A stretch of DNA of 64,000 nucleotides from Mycobacterium scrofulaceum. GTDB taxonomy: Bacteria > Actinomycetota > Actinomycetes > Mycobacteriales > Mycobacteriaceae. Both the position numbers and the translations under genes were made by a program. Below are positions 8,965-17,118 of the stretch, piece after piece (position 1 is the first letter of the stretch; each line of letters begins with the position of its first letter). The DNA lies in assembly GCF_001667885.1 (NCBI RefSeq), contig NZ_LZJW01000149.1, positions 1-64,000 on the forward strand. Direction: 5' to 3'. A model generated the notes under the pieces. That model saw only the letters and a list, made by a program, of their open reading frames with translations. It made no database searches and was not told the origin of the DNA.

Positions 8965-10443
8965 CTAGTCCCCCTCCCACGAGCCCGGCAGCAGGGGCAG
9001 CGAGGGCCCGCCACCGAAATCGTCGCCGGCCAGCGTCGTCAGCCCGGTCGCCTGGGCGGACCCCTTGCGCGCCGTTCCGGCGAACCCCAGGGCGCCCGCG
9101 CCCCGATCCGATGCCACCGAGGAGTCGGCCGGTACCCCCGGATCCTCGGCCGGCCCGGCGTCGGGGTCCAGATCCATGAACTCGTAGCCGCGGTAGTGGT
9201 CTTGCAGCCCCGCTCGCCGGCGGCGCCGCGCCCGCCGCTGCTCACGCGACGATGCCGCGGCCGCCGCCGCGGCCGCGGCGGAATCGGGCTCCGGCGCCTT
9301 CCGTTGTGCGCCGCTGCCCATGCCGGTGTTCGTCCCGATCGTGGGGCCGCCGACCAGGTATGGGAAGGCGGCTCCCTCGGCGCCGGTGGACGGCGGGGGC
9401 GGTGGGCTTGCGGTTGCCGGCGCCGAGGCTGGCGCGGGTGACGGCGCCGACGTCGGGGTGGAGGACGGCGCCGGCGCGGTGGCCGGGGCGGCGCTGGCGA
9501 CGACTGGAGCACCGCCGGCGACAGGCGCATTGGGCGCCGGGGCCACCGGCGCCGGCACGGCGACGGGAGCAGGGGCCGGCTGGATTCCGGCCATCAGACT
9601 CAAACCTGCGATGCCCCCGGCAATTCCACCCGGCACGATGAGCGGAATGGCAGCAAGCTGCGGGAACGCCTGAAGGGCCTCCCCCAGGTGGGTGAACTCG
9701 TCGGCGATGAGTCCGGCGGGCCCGAAGATGTCTTGAATCAAATCCTCGATTGCGTCGACGGGGTCGGTGGGAAACTCGGCCAAATCCCGTTCTATCGTCT
9801 GGAACACCTCGGTGAATCGGTTGATCCACCAGCTCAGCTGGTACGGGTTGCCGCCGTCGTTGTCGACGATTCCGTCGTCGTCACTGTCGCCGCCACTGTC
9901 CGTGGCCTGCACGATTTGTGGCGCGGGGCCGGTCTGGGGGGCCGTGGCCACCGCCATGGTGGAGACCGTCTGGTAGGTGGACATCGTGGTGGCGGCCTGG
10001 ACCCACATCCGCGCGTAATCGGCCTCGTTGACCGCGATCGGGATGGTGTTGATGCCGAAGAAGTTGGTCGCCACCAACACGCCGTGAATCGTGTGGTTGG
10101 CGGCCAGTTCGGGCAGCGTGGGCATGGCGGCCAGCGCCGCGGTGTAGGCCGTGGCCGCGGTCTCGTGGCGGGCGGCGGTCGCCGCGCTGTTGGCGCTGGC
10201 CTGCATCAGCCAGGCGAGGTAGGGCGCGTGGGCGGCCGCGTACTGCTCGGCGGTGGGCCCCTCCCAGACGCCGGCCTGCGCGGCGGCCAGCGTCGCCGAC
10301 AGCTCGTCCGCCGTCGACGCGTACGTGGTGCTCAGGGAACTCCAGGCGGCCGCGGCGGCCAGCAATCCGGCCGGGCCCGGACCGCTGCTCAGCTGGGCCG
10401 AGTGAACCTCCGGGGGCAGCGCCATCCACACCGGTGCGGTCAT
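8965..10443 (-). CDS. PPE-PPW subfamily protein upstream of eccA3
   Basis: A 492-residue PPE protein. The first ~180 residues form the PPE domain: ALPPEVHSAQLSS near the start, VWEGPTAEQYAAAH, and NFFGINTIPIAVNEADYARM. A Pro/Ala-rich low-complexity linker follows. The C-terminus has LGFAGTARKG and then PLLPGSW, the GFxGT and PxxPxxW pair that defines the PPW subfamily. The ATG has a GAGGAG site. No PE gene is adjacent, so it may pair with PE5 from the ESX-3 operon. In M. tuberculosis, as I recall, the methyltransferase directly precedes eccA3, so this PPE position is an extra or shifted copy. Confidence 0.9.
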   Translation of the reverse strand: MTAPVWMALPPEVHSAQLSSGPGPAGLLAAAAAWSSLSTTYASTADELSATLAAAQAGVWEGPTAEQYAAAHAPYLAWLMQASANSAATAARHETAATAYTAALAAMPTLPELAANHTIHGVLVATNFFGINTIPIAVNEADYARMWVQAATTMSTYQTVSTMAVATAPQTGPAPQIVQATDSGGDSDDDGIVDNDGGNPYQLSWWINRFTEVFQTIERDLAEFPTDPVDAIEDLIQDIFGPAGLIADEFTHLGEALQAFPQLAAIPLIVPGGIAGGIAGLSLMAGIQPAPAPVAVPAPVAPAPNAPVAGGAPVVASAAPATAPAPSSTPTSAPSPAPASAPATASPPPPPSTGAEGAAFPYLVGGPTIGTNTGMGSGAQRKAPEPDSAAAAAAAAASSREQRRARRRRRAGLQDHYRGYEFMDLDPDAGPAEDPGVPADSSVASDRGAGALGFAGTARKGSAQATGLTTLAGDDFGGGPSLPLLPGSWEGD

Positions 10444-10591
10444 CCCGCGACTCCTCGCCGGGCTGAGACCGTGCCGCCCGGGCTGTTGGACGGCACACCG
10501 ATCAGCCCGGTATTAGTCGGGGGCGGACGCGCGAAAGTTCCCGCGCGGGATCAACTCATTGAAAACCCATGAAAAGCGCGGCCGCGACGAG

Positions 10592-11488
10592 TCAGTCTTT
10601 GACGGCGCTCATCAGGGTGTTTCGCGAGACCATCGACCCGGCATCCGTGTCGGGTCCGGGCACCGGTCTGCCGTTTTGGCGCAGGAAGTCGGCCAGCGGG
10701 GTGCCGACGGCCGTCCAGCCGCGGTCACCGAACCATTCGGTGGCCGGCGCGATCCGCTCGTTGTAGACCAGCTGATAGAACGGGCGCTCCGCACCGTCGG
10801 CCCGTTCCGCCTCGCGTTTCGTCTCGAAGTCGTCCTGATCGAGGGGGGCGCCGTCCTCGACGGCGACGTGGCTGCCGGGGGCGGCCAGGTTGTTGATGCC
10901 GGTGAACAGCTGCTCCTCCGCGGCGGCCGGGAGGTAGATGAGCAGGCCCTCGGCTATCCACGCCGACGGCTTGGCGGGATCAAAGCCGCTGTCGCGCAGC
11001 GCCTGCGGCCAGTCGTCGCGCAGGTCCACCGCGATCTCGCGGCGCTCGGCTTTGGGTTGGGCGCCGTGGCTGGAGAGCACCTCGCGCTTGAAGTCGAGGA
11101 CCTGCGGTTGGTCCAGCTCGAAGATCGTCGTGCCGGCCGGCCAGTCCAGCCGGTAGGCCCGCGAGTCCAGTCCGGCCGCCAGGATGGCCACCTGGCGCAC
11201 GCCCGCGCCGGCGGCGCGGCGGAAGTACTCGTCGAAGTATTTGGTGCGGGCGCCCTGGAAGTCGACGAAATGCACGCCCCAATCCGGCGTCTTGAGCTGG
11301 TGGTCGGGGAGCTTGCCGTCGAGCACGTCGGCCGCCCACCCGCCCACGGCGCGGCAGAACACCTCCGCATAGGGGTCGACGGCCAGCGGGTCGGGCTTTT
11401 GCGCCTCGAGCGCTCGCGCGGTCGCCACGAATAGGGCGGTCGAACCGACGCTTGTCGTGATGTCCCAGGTATCGCCTTCGCTACGCAC
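10592..11488 (-). CDS. SAM-dependent methyltransferase, Rv0281-like
   Basis: A 298-residue class I methyltransferase of the mycobacterial family related to leucine carboxyl methyltransferases (TIGR00027-type). The N-terminus reads GDTWDITTSVGSTALFVATA; the cofactor site is VAILAAGLDSRAYRL (glycine motif), followed by the acidic FELDQP that would bind the ribose. The start is GTG (MRSEGDTW). Members of this group are numerous in mycobacteria and most substrates are unknown. The gene is conserved next to esx-3, as Rv0281 is, which hints at a role tied to envelope lipids or secretion, but nothing in the sequence shows the substrate. Confidence 0.85.
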   Translation of the reverse strand: MRSEGDTWDITTSVGSTALFVATARALEAQKPDPLAVDPYAEVFCRAVGGWAADVLDGKLPDHQLKTPDWGVHFVDFQGARTKYFDEYFRRAAGAGVRQVAILAAGLDSRAYRLDWPAGTTIFELDQPQVLDFKREVLSSHGAQPKAERREIAVDLRDDWPQALRDSGFDPAKPSAWIAEGLLIYLPAAAEEQLFTGINNLAAPGSHVAVEDGAPLDQDDFETKREAERADGAERPFYQLVYNERIAPATEWFGDRGWTAVGTPLADFLRQNGRPVPGPDTDAGSMVSRNTLMSAVKD

Positions 11489-11623
11489 GGAATCGACAGT
11501 ACCGGCGCTCGGTGACGGGCGGCCGGCTGGTTGGTGGCCGCGGAAGGGCGGAAGCCGCTCAGCACGCCGCCGCCCGGACCTATCCTGTTCCAGGCAGTTG
11601 CGCCACCCAGGGGAGGGAACATC

Positions 11624-12094
11624 GTGAAGTTGGCCGAGGCATTGTCACTGCGGGCCGAAGCGCTGCGCCGCATCGAACAATTGCGCACGCGCATCGTCAG
11701 CAATGCCCGCTACCAGGAGGGCGAAGAACCCGCCGAAGACGCGGCGGCGCTGCTCGCCGAAGTCGATGGCGTGCTGGGCGAATACGAAGTGTTGATCAGG
11801 CGGATCAATCGCACGAACGCCGCGACGACGATCGGCACGGACGGGACGCTGACCGACGCGCTGGCCCGCCGGGATGCGCTGCGCTGGCGTCACCATGTTC
11901 TCAAGAGCGCAGCGGACGCGGCCGCCGGGAGCAATCAGCAGGGCTATTCTCGGCAACTACGTTCTGAGCTGAAGATGTTGTCCGCCTTGACTGTTGCGGA
12001 TGTGCGCGCTCAGGCTGACGAGGTGGCTCGCGAACTTCGCGAGCTCGACGTGCGGATCCAGCGCTCGAACTGGGAGGTAGACCTGTTGGAGTAA
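11624..12094 (+). CDS. DIP1984-type (septicolysin-like) small helical protein
   Basis: A 156-residue mostly helical protein, starting at GTG after a GGGAGGG site (KLAEALSLRAEALRRIEQLR). It resembles the family named after DIP1984 of Corynebacterium diphtheriae, sometimes called septicolysin. It has no signal peptide or membrane segment; regular heptad-like runs (RRIEQLRTRI, EVARELRELDVRIQRS) suggest helical bundles or coiled coils. Function is unproven. It is oriented opposite to the neighbouring methyltransferase and kinase, and a tRNA-like sequence begins nine bases after its stop on the same strand, so the protein and RNA may form one unit. Family assignment is from memory. Confidence 0.75.
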   Translation: MKLAEALSLRAEALRRIEQLRTRIVSNARYQEGEEPAEDAAALLAEVDGVLGEYEVLIRRINRTNAATTIGTDGTLTDALARRDALRWRHHVLKSAADAAAGSNQQGYSRQLRSELKMLSALTVADVRAQADEVARELRELDVRIQRSNWEVDLLE

Positions 12095-12102
12095 GGGATC
12101 CG

Positions 12103-12219
12103 GGTGTAGCAGGTAGTCGTCGCGGAGGCGCGCACGAGCCCAGGCCGGCGGGCCAAGTCCGGTCACTCCTGGCGCACGAAGGGCAGTGCAGGGGGTTCGA
12201 CTCCCCAACTCACACCGCA
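12103..12219 (+). ncRNA. Candidate tRNA-like RNA downstream of DIP1984-type gene
   Basis: The 3' part contains a T-arm-like hairpin: GGGG, loop TTCGACT (the invariant TTCRANY pattern), CCCC at 12192-12206. The 3' end ACACC (12212-12216) can pair with GGTGT at 12103-12107 near the 5' end, giving an acceptor-like stem, and is followed by GCA where a tRNA would have NCCA. At ~117 bases it is too long for an ordinary tRNA. An internal hairpin, TCGT/ACGA, lies at 12117-12137. No convincing anticodon arm was found. It could be a tRNA-like RNA working with the upstream protein, a tRNA or tmRNA remnant left by integration, or coincidence. The rest of 12220-12368 shows no gene. Confidence 0.45.
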
Positions 12220-12368
12220 GCCCCGCATCGCGCACAGGTGACGGCTCACAGCGCACAGCACATCACCGCGTGCGGATCCGTGACGACGAGGGTGGGCACG
12301 GGGCATACACCGAGCGGATCCCACGCCCGATTTCCGTGGCGGCCACGATCTCGCAAAATCGTTGCGAA

Positions 12369-14393
12369 TCAGTGGATCTGGTTGCCAAGCTTGGCGACCA
12401 ACGCGGTGTTGAGGTAGCTGGTGGCGGCCGGGCCGCCGGAGTTGAGGGCGACGATGGTGGCGGGGTCGTCGATGATGACCAGGGTGCCGCCGAAACTGCT
12501 GTATCTGGCGGGCAGGCCGGCGTATCCGCCGCCGCCGGCAGCCGGGTCGGTGCGCAGCAGCAACATGACGTCGCTGCGCTGGGAGAGGTAATCGGTGTCG
12601 TTGATGTCGAACGGGACTTGCGCCGGACCGCCGGGACTGCGCTTGAAGTAGGAGTTGTAGGTGAAGCCGATGCTCTCCAGGTAGCCGCTCGGCGGTGACG
12701 GGGCCGCGGCGGCGGTCGTGGCGGTGCCGGTGTAGTTGACCACGAGGACGGACTTGCCGGAAAAGGCGCCGTGCTCGGAGCGAACGGTGTTCTGCTCGGA
12801 TTGCGCCTTGTCGATCAGGGTTTTCGCCGAGTCGGTGCGGCCGAGGGCGGTGGCAATCCAATTCAGCTGCGCCTGCCAGGTCCAGTCCTGGGTGTTGTCG
12901 GCGGGCTGGGCGAGCGTCGGCGCGATCGCCGCCAGGGCGTTATAGGTGGGCTTGTCGAGGTCGCCGGTGTCGATGATGAGGTCGGGCTTGGCCGCGGCGA
13001 TCGCCGCGGTGTCGGCGGCGGCGAACACCGGCGGGGACGAATGCATCAGGGGTTGCAGCCAATTGGGCACGGTCGCGTTGGCCGCGTTCATCAGGACGGG
13101 CTGGGCACCCAACGACAGGACGGCATCGGGATCGCCGGGTCCGAGCGCAGCGATGGCCATCGGGCGCTGCTGAAGCTTGATGGTGCCGAATTTCGTTGCG
13201 AGGGTTTGTGGTTCGTAGGGGCCCAGGCCGCCGCCGCTGCGGCCGAACAGATGGATCCCCACGACGGTGGCAATGGCCACCACCGCAACAACTACGGTCG
13301 CCGCTAGGGCCAGCCGAGCTCGCTTGCGCCGCTTGGCCTTCGGTGACAAGTCGGGCGTGCCGAACGCGGGGGGCACGCCGGTGAACTGTGGGGGCGCGCC
13401 GTGGTGCGGGGCGCCGGCCGCCCCGCGGGAGTCATACGCGGGCCAGCCGGGCACGGGCGGCGCGCCGGGGGGCACGGTCGGTGGATAGGTCACCGTTGGA
13501 TTGGTGAGGTTGCTTGCCGGTGGGCCGCCGGGCCCGGGGAACGTCGCTGGCGCCGGGTTATCCGTCAACGCGGCGGCGGTGGCGGCCGCCAGCGCGCCGG
13601 CGGTTTGGAAACGCTCGGCGGGGTCTTTGGCCAGCGCGCGGGCGATCACCTCGTCGATCTCGCGGGGCAGCGCCGGGTTGATGTCGGTGGGGCGCGGGAC
13701 GGGCCGCATCAGGTGTCCGGCCAGCATGGCCGACAACGAGTTGTCCTCGTAGGGGGTGCGGCTGGTCAGCAACCGGAACAAGGCGCAGCCCAGCGAATAG
13801 ATGTCGCTGCGCGGATCGGCCGCCCGGCCCTCGATGGTTTCCGGTGCGGCGTAGGCGGCGGTGCCGACCATGGAGCCTGTCGCGGTCAGCGTGGTGGCGT
13901 CGTCCAGGGCGCGCGCAATGCCGAAGTCGGCCAACAAGACTCGTTCATGGCCGCTGCCCGGTGCCGAAACCAGGAAGTTCCCGGGTTTGATGTCGCGGTG
14001 CAGCACCCGCCGCGAATGCGCGTAGTCGAGCGCGGCGGCGACGTCGGTGACGATGCGCACGATGCGGGCCGGGGTGAGATTGGCGCGGTCCAGGTCGTTG
14101 GCGGCGGTTCCCTCGACGTACTCCATGGCGATCCACAGGTGTCCGTCGTCGGTCTCGCCGCGGTTGTAGACGCGCACGATGTTCGGGTGGTTCAAAGTGG
14201 CGGCCAGGTCGGCCTCGCGGGTGAAGCGGACCCTGAATTGGTGGTCCACCGACAGCTCGGCCGACAGGATCTTCAACGCATCGCTGCGGGGCAGCGTCGG
14301 GTGGCGGGCCAGGTACACCGTGCCCATCCCACCGGAGCCGAGCACACCTTCGATGCGGTAGCCGGCGATGACCGTTCCGACGGCGAGAGGCAT
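12369..14393 (-). CDS. Ser/Thr protein kinase with FecB-like extracellular domain
   Basis: A 674-residue transmembrane kinase. The kinase domain fills residues ~1-275: glycine loop GSGGMGTVY (19-27), catalytic Lys41, HRDIKPGN with Asp134, DFG at 156-158, and a Thr-rich activation loop ending in APE. A Pro-rich juxtamembrane linker (~290-355) and one transmembrane helix (~365-388) follow. The outside domain (~395-674) resembles periplasmic siderophore-binding proteins: DPDAVLSLGAQPVL, AAKPDLIIDTGDL, YNALAAIAPTLAQ. It is the last gene of an operon, starting seven bases after the preceding lipoprotein stop. It probably senses an extracellular ligand, perhaps an iron-siderophore, and phosphorylates cytoplasmic targets. 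Ligand and targets are inference; kinase and domain order are visible. Confidence 0.9.
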   Translation of the reverse strand: MPLAVGTVIAGYRIEGVLGSGGMGTVYLARHPTLPRSDALKILSAELSVDHQFRVRFTREADLAATLNHPNIVRVYNRGETDDGHLWIAMEYVEGTAANDLDRANLTPARIVRIVTDVAAALDYAHSRRVLHRDIKPGNFLVSAPGSGHERVLLADFGIARALDDATTLTATGSMVGTAAYAAPETIEGRAADPRSDIYSLGCALFRLLTSRTPYEDNSLSAMLAGHLMRPVPRPTDINPALPREIDEVIARALAKDPAERFQTAGALAAATAAALTDNPAPATFPGPGGPPASNLTNPTVTYPPTVPPGAPPVPGWPAYDSRGAAGAPHHGAPPQFTGVPPAFGTPDLSPKAKRRKRARLALAATVVVAVVAIATVVGIHLFGRSGGGLGPYEPQTLATKFGTIKLQQRPMAIAALGPGDPDAVLSLGAQPVLMNAANATVPNWLQPLMHSSPPVFAAADTAAIAAAKPDLIIDTGDLDKPTYNALAAIAPTLAQPADNTQDWTWQAQLNWIATALGRTDSAKTLIDKAQSEQNTVRSEHGAFSGKSVLVVNYTGTATTAAAAPSPPSGYLESIGFTYNSYFKRSPGGPAQVPFDINDTDYLSQRSDVMLLLRTDPAAGGGGYAGLPARYSSFGGTLVIIDDPATIVALNSGGPAATSYLNTALVAKLGNQIH

Positions 14394-14400
14394 CAGGCTC

Positions 14401-15609
14401 TCATTTCCCGGTGAGCATGCGATATTGGGCGGCCATCATCTGGTGCAGGGCATTCTCTTGTTCGTTTTGCATTTCGTAGGCGTAGCGGTCCGCGCGCGCC
14501 ACACACCAGTAGCCCAGCGCCTCGTTGAAGCATTTCGCCTTGGGCATGCCGGTGATTCCGCCGACTTGGTGCGGCCCGGTCATATCGTTGACGATGCGCG
14601 CCGCCGCGCCGGCGTCGGGGGTTTGATAGACCCGGGTTTCCAGGACGTAGGCAACCTGCTGCACGTTGGCGGACTTGAACAATGCCTGGAGGTGCACCGG
14701 GTCGTCGGACTCCAGGTGCAGCGCTCCGTGGGCGTCATAGACGCCGTCGTTGATCGACTCGTTTTCCCGTCGGGGCGCCACGGTGTGCGCCATCAGTCCG
14801 TCGGGATCCAGCGGCAGCGCGGCCATCCGATCCGGCGGCGTCGGCTTGAAGGCATCGACCATGGGCTGCTGCAGATCCAGTGTGGTGGCCACCATTTGCG
14901 CTGCGAGATCGGCGGTGTCGGCCGACGTCGCCGTTTGGGCGAGCAGGTATTGGCCGTGGGCGCTCAGCGCGGTCACCGAAAAGCGTGGGCCCCCCGGGGC
15001 CGGATACTGTTCGGTCCATTGGAAGGCCAGCGCGGCCGTCCCGGGGTAACGCGGAATCGAAACGGGCTGGGTGGGAAGCGGTTTGCTGTCGAACGGCATC
15101 GTCAACGTGGTGCCTTTGGCGACCATGTCGGCGACCGCGGCGGTCGCGTCTGCCGGGCTGGTCAGCTCCAGCACGATGTTCAGCAGGCCCTTGTATGGAC
15201 CTTTTCCGGTGTGACGCGAGCTGGAGAACCCGGCCAGTACGTTATGGCCGCGCAGCGCATCGCCCATTGGGATGCCCAGCAGCGCGTTGACGGCGTCGGT
15301 GTCTTTGACCACGCCGGTATCGATTTGGGCGTAGTCGGTCAGGTCGCGGTCGACTTCCCATGGGCCGACGACGGCGCTGGCCAGGCGGCGTCCTTCGGCC
15401 CAGCCGCCGCGCAGCACGTCGCCTGCGGTGCCCAGCGGGTCGCGCGGGGTGGTGGGGAAGTTCCCGGCGTCGAGCAGGGCGAGGTCGACGCCGTCGGAGC
15501 CGTCCGTCCCCGGGGCCTTGACGGCGGTTCCCGCGACGGTCGAACTACACGCGACCGTCAGCGCCGCGACCGCGACGGCGAGGGCCCACGAGCGGGCGCG
15601 GCGCGTCAT
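14401..15609 (-). CDS. DUF7373-type lipoprotein, kinase operon (second)
   Basis: A 402-residue secreted lipoprotein. MTRRARSW is followed by a short hydrophobic segment and the lipobox-like LTVAC, then STVAGTAVKAPG. It is a paralogue of the upstream gene: both have ALLD.GN.P then PLGT, VGPWEVD / AGPWQVD, and a C-terminal ADRYAY/F ... HQ...AAQY.ML. This fits the mycobacterial DUF7373 lipoprotein family as I remember it; function is unknown. The ATG overlaps the upstream stop (ATGA) and the stop lies seven bases before the kinase ATG, so all three genes should be co-translated. Longer upstream starts were rejected because they lie within the upstream gene and lack a signal sequence. Confidence 0.85.
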   Translation of the reverse strand: MTRRARSWALAVAVAALTVACSSTVAGTAVKAPGTDGSDGVDLALLDAGNFPTTPRDPLGTAGDVLRGGWAEGRRLASAVVGPWEVDRDLTDYAQIDTGVVKDTDAVNALLGIPMGDALRGHNVLAGFSSSRHTGKGPYKGLLNIVLELTSPADATAAVADMVAKGTTLTMPFDSKPLPTQPVSIPRYPGTAALAFQWTEQYPAPGGPRFSVTALSAHGQYLLAQTATSADTADLAAQMVATTLDLQQPMVDAFKPTPPDRMAALPLDPDGLMAHTVAPRRENESINDGVYDAHGALHLESDDPVHLQALFKSANVQQVAYVLETRVYQTPDAGAAARIVNDMTGPHQVGGITGMPKAKCFNEALGYWCVARADRYAYEMQNEQENALHQMMAAQYRMLTGK

Positions 15610-16967
15610 GGCGCCGTCAACATCAGGTATTGGGCCGCGACGATCTGGTGCGCCTCGACCTCTTGGGCGGCAGTGACTTTGAACGCGTAGCGGTCGGCGG
15701 TGCCGAGGCACAGGAAGCGCACCGAGCCCAACTCGGAAGTATCGGGCCCGCGGTCGAAGCAGCGCGCCGAGGGCAGGCCGTTGACGCCGGGGGCGGAGCG
15801 GTAGCCCAGGAAGGGAACGTCGATGCGGGCGAGCCCGTCGGCGGCCCGCTGGGCGCCGGTGGTGTCGACGGCCTCGTAGACGGTGGTGCGGTCGGCCGCG
15901 ACGTGACCGATGCCGGCGTCGGCGAACATCGCCTCGGTGGCCACGGGGTCGGGCCGGAATTGCAGCGCGCCGTGCGGTGGATAGACCGTGGTCTGGTTGA
16001 CGCCGGGGTCGGTGGCGGGCACGGTGCGGGCCAGCAGTCCGGTCGGGTCGGCGGGCAGGGCGGCCAGCTGGTCCACCGGGGTCGCCTGGAAGTGGTCGGC
16101 CATCGGGCCTTGCAGGTCAAGGGTTTTGGCGATCAAATCGGCGACCGCGGCGGCGCTCTCCTTGGAGCCGGCGAACTGGAAGAGCACATAGGGACCGTGA
16201 GCGGTGAACGCTTCTGCCTCGAAGCCGCCCGACAACGGCGCCACGTTCGCCACCGTGTCGGGGTGGTGCGGGATTGGCAGCCGGGTGGCGGGGATGTTGC
16301 CCGGGCGTACGGTGGCCAGGTCGGCGGCGGCCATGGCCGCGGCCGCGTCGGTGGCGTCCTGGGGGCCCGGAAACCGGAAGACACCGTTGTCGAGGATCTT
16401 GGGTTTGCCGGTCGGGGGCTGGCCGGCCGGAAGTGGTGGCGTGACGCGCCCACTGACGAAGCCGGCCACGAAGTGATGGGCCGCGGCGATCGCGGCGATC
16501 GAGTCACCGCGCACCAGCGCCGAGAGCCGGCCCGCCTCGGGAAGCGCTGTGGTGGGTGCGATTTCGGCGCTCAGCGGGCTGATCAATGTCCCGTCGACCT
16601 GCCACGGGCCTGCCACCATGTCCGCCATCCGCTGGGCTTCGGCCCGGCGCCCGGCCGCGTCGTCGGCGACGGTGCCCAGCGGCGGGCGCGGCCGGCGCGG
16701 ATAGTTGCCGGGATCGAGCAGCGCCACGTTGGCCGCCGGTGGCGCCGGGCCGCCCGACTTGACGGCGCTGCCGGTGACCACGGTCGAGCAGCCGACGCCC
16801 AGTACGCTCACCGCGGCGAGCGTGGCGATCAGCAACGCCGGCGATCGCAGCCCGGCGCGAATCCGTTTCTCGTCCTCGCGGATTCGGCGCCATTCGGCCC
16901 GGGCGGCAGTGCGGTGCAGCCGGCCGATCCGCGGGGAGCGGTTACCCGGCGCGTGCCGATCCCCCAT
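15606..16967 (-). CDS. DUF7373-type lipoprotein, kinase operon (first)
   Basis: A 453-residue protein starting at ATG (MGDRHAPGNRSPRIG). A basic cytoplasmic stretch of ~45 residues precedes a hydrophobic segment ending in the lipobox LGVGC, then STVVTGSAVKSGG. The long N-terminal extension before the signal region is unusual for a lipoprotein; an internal start would shorten it. The body is paralogous to the next gene and has C-terminal CLGTADRYAFK. It heads the three-gene unit with the kinase, with a 15-base inverted repeat 66 bases upstream. The two lipoproteins could be accessory ligand-binding or co-receptor proteins for the kinase ectodomain; this is inference from operon structure. Confidence 0.83.
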   Translation of the reverse strand: MGDRHAPGNRSPRIGRLHRTAARAEWRRIREDEKRIRAGLRSPALLIATLAAVSVLGVGCSTVVTGSAVKSGGPAPPAANVALLDPGNYPRRPRPPLGTVADDAAGRRAEAQRMADMVAGPWQVDGTLISPLSAEIAPTTALPEAGRLSALVRGDSIAAIAAAHHFVAGFVSGRVTPPLPAGQPPTGKPKILDNGVFRFPGPQDATDAAAAMAAADLATVRPGNIPATRLPIPHHPDTVANVAPLSGGFEAEAFTAHGPYVLFQFAGSKESAAAVADLIAKTLDLQGPMADHFQATPVDQLAALPADPTGLLARTVPATDPGVNQTTVYPPHGALQFRPDPVATEAMFADAGIGHVAADRTTVYEAVDTTGAQRAADGLARIDVPFLGYRSAPGVNGLPSARCFDRGPDTSELGSVRFLCLGTADRYAFKVTAAQEVEAHQIVAAQYLMLTAP

Positions 16968-17032
16968 CCCTGTCCCCTCGTTTCGGCGCCCACTGCGGGC
17001 CGCCCGCGGCGATCCCGACCAGACCAGCAGAA

Positions 17033-17047
17033 TGGTAGTCGCTACCA
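17033..17047 (-). promoter_or_regulatory. Inverted repeat upstream of the kinase operon
   Basis: TGGTAGTCGCTACCA is a perfect repeat with six-base arms and a three-base centre. It lies 66 bases upstream of the first lipoprotein start, between that gene and the PknH_C-type gene, and is the only strong dyad in this 150-base gap. It may be an operator for the lipoprotein-kinase operon; the binding protein is unknown. It differs from the 20-base palindrome used elsewhere in the island. Confidence 0.4.
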
Positions 17048-17118
17048 CCGGCGCGTCAGATTCGTTCGCCGATTTTGCCAGGGCTGATCATCATCCCTCC
17101 TGCGCGGTGAATTCGCGG

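Noticed and set aside
8629..8968. Short + strand frames in the eccA3 upstream region
   Set aside because: They lack ribosome-binding sites and overlap the Zur-like and IdeR-like elements; a promoter region explains the sequence better.
10551..10580. Zur box upstream of the PPE gene at 8965-10443
   Set aside because: The stretch CATTGAAAACCCATGAAAAG has AT-rich halves but they are direct, not inverted, and it does not match the two good Zur boxes.
12163..12219. Ordinary tRNA gene
   Set aside because: Only the T-arm is canonical. The distance between the acceptor-like strands is ~117 bases, no anticodon arm fits and the end is GCA rather than CCA, so I list it only as a tRNA-like candidate.
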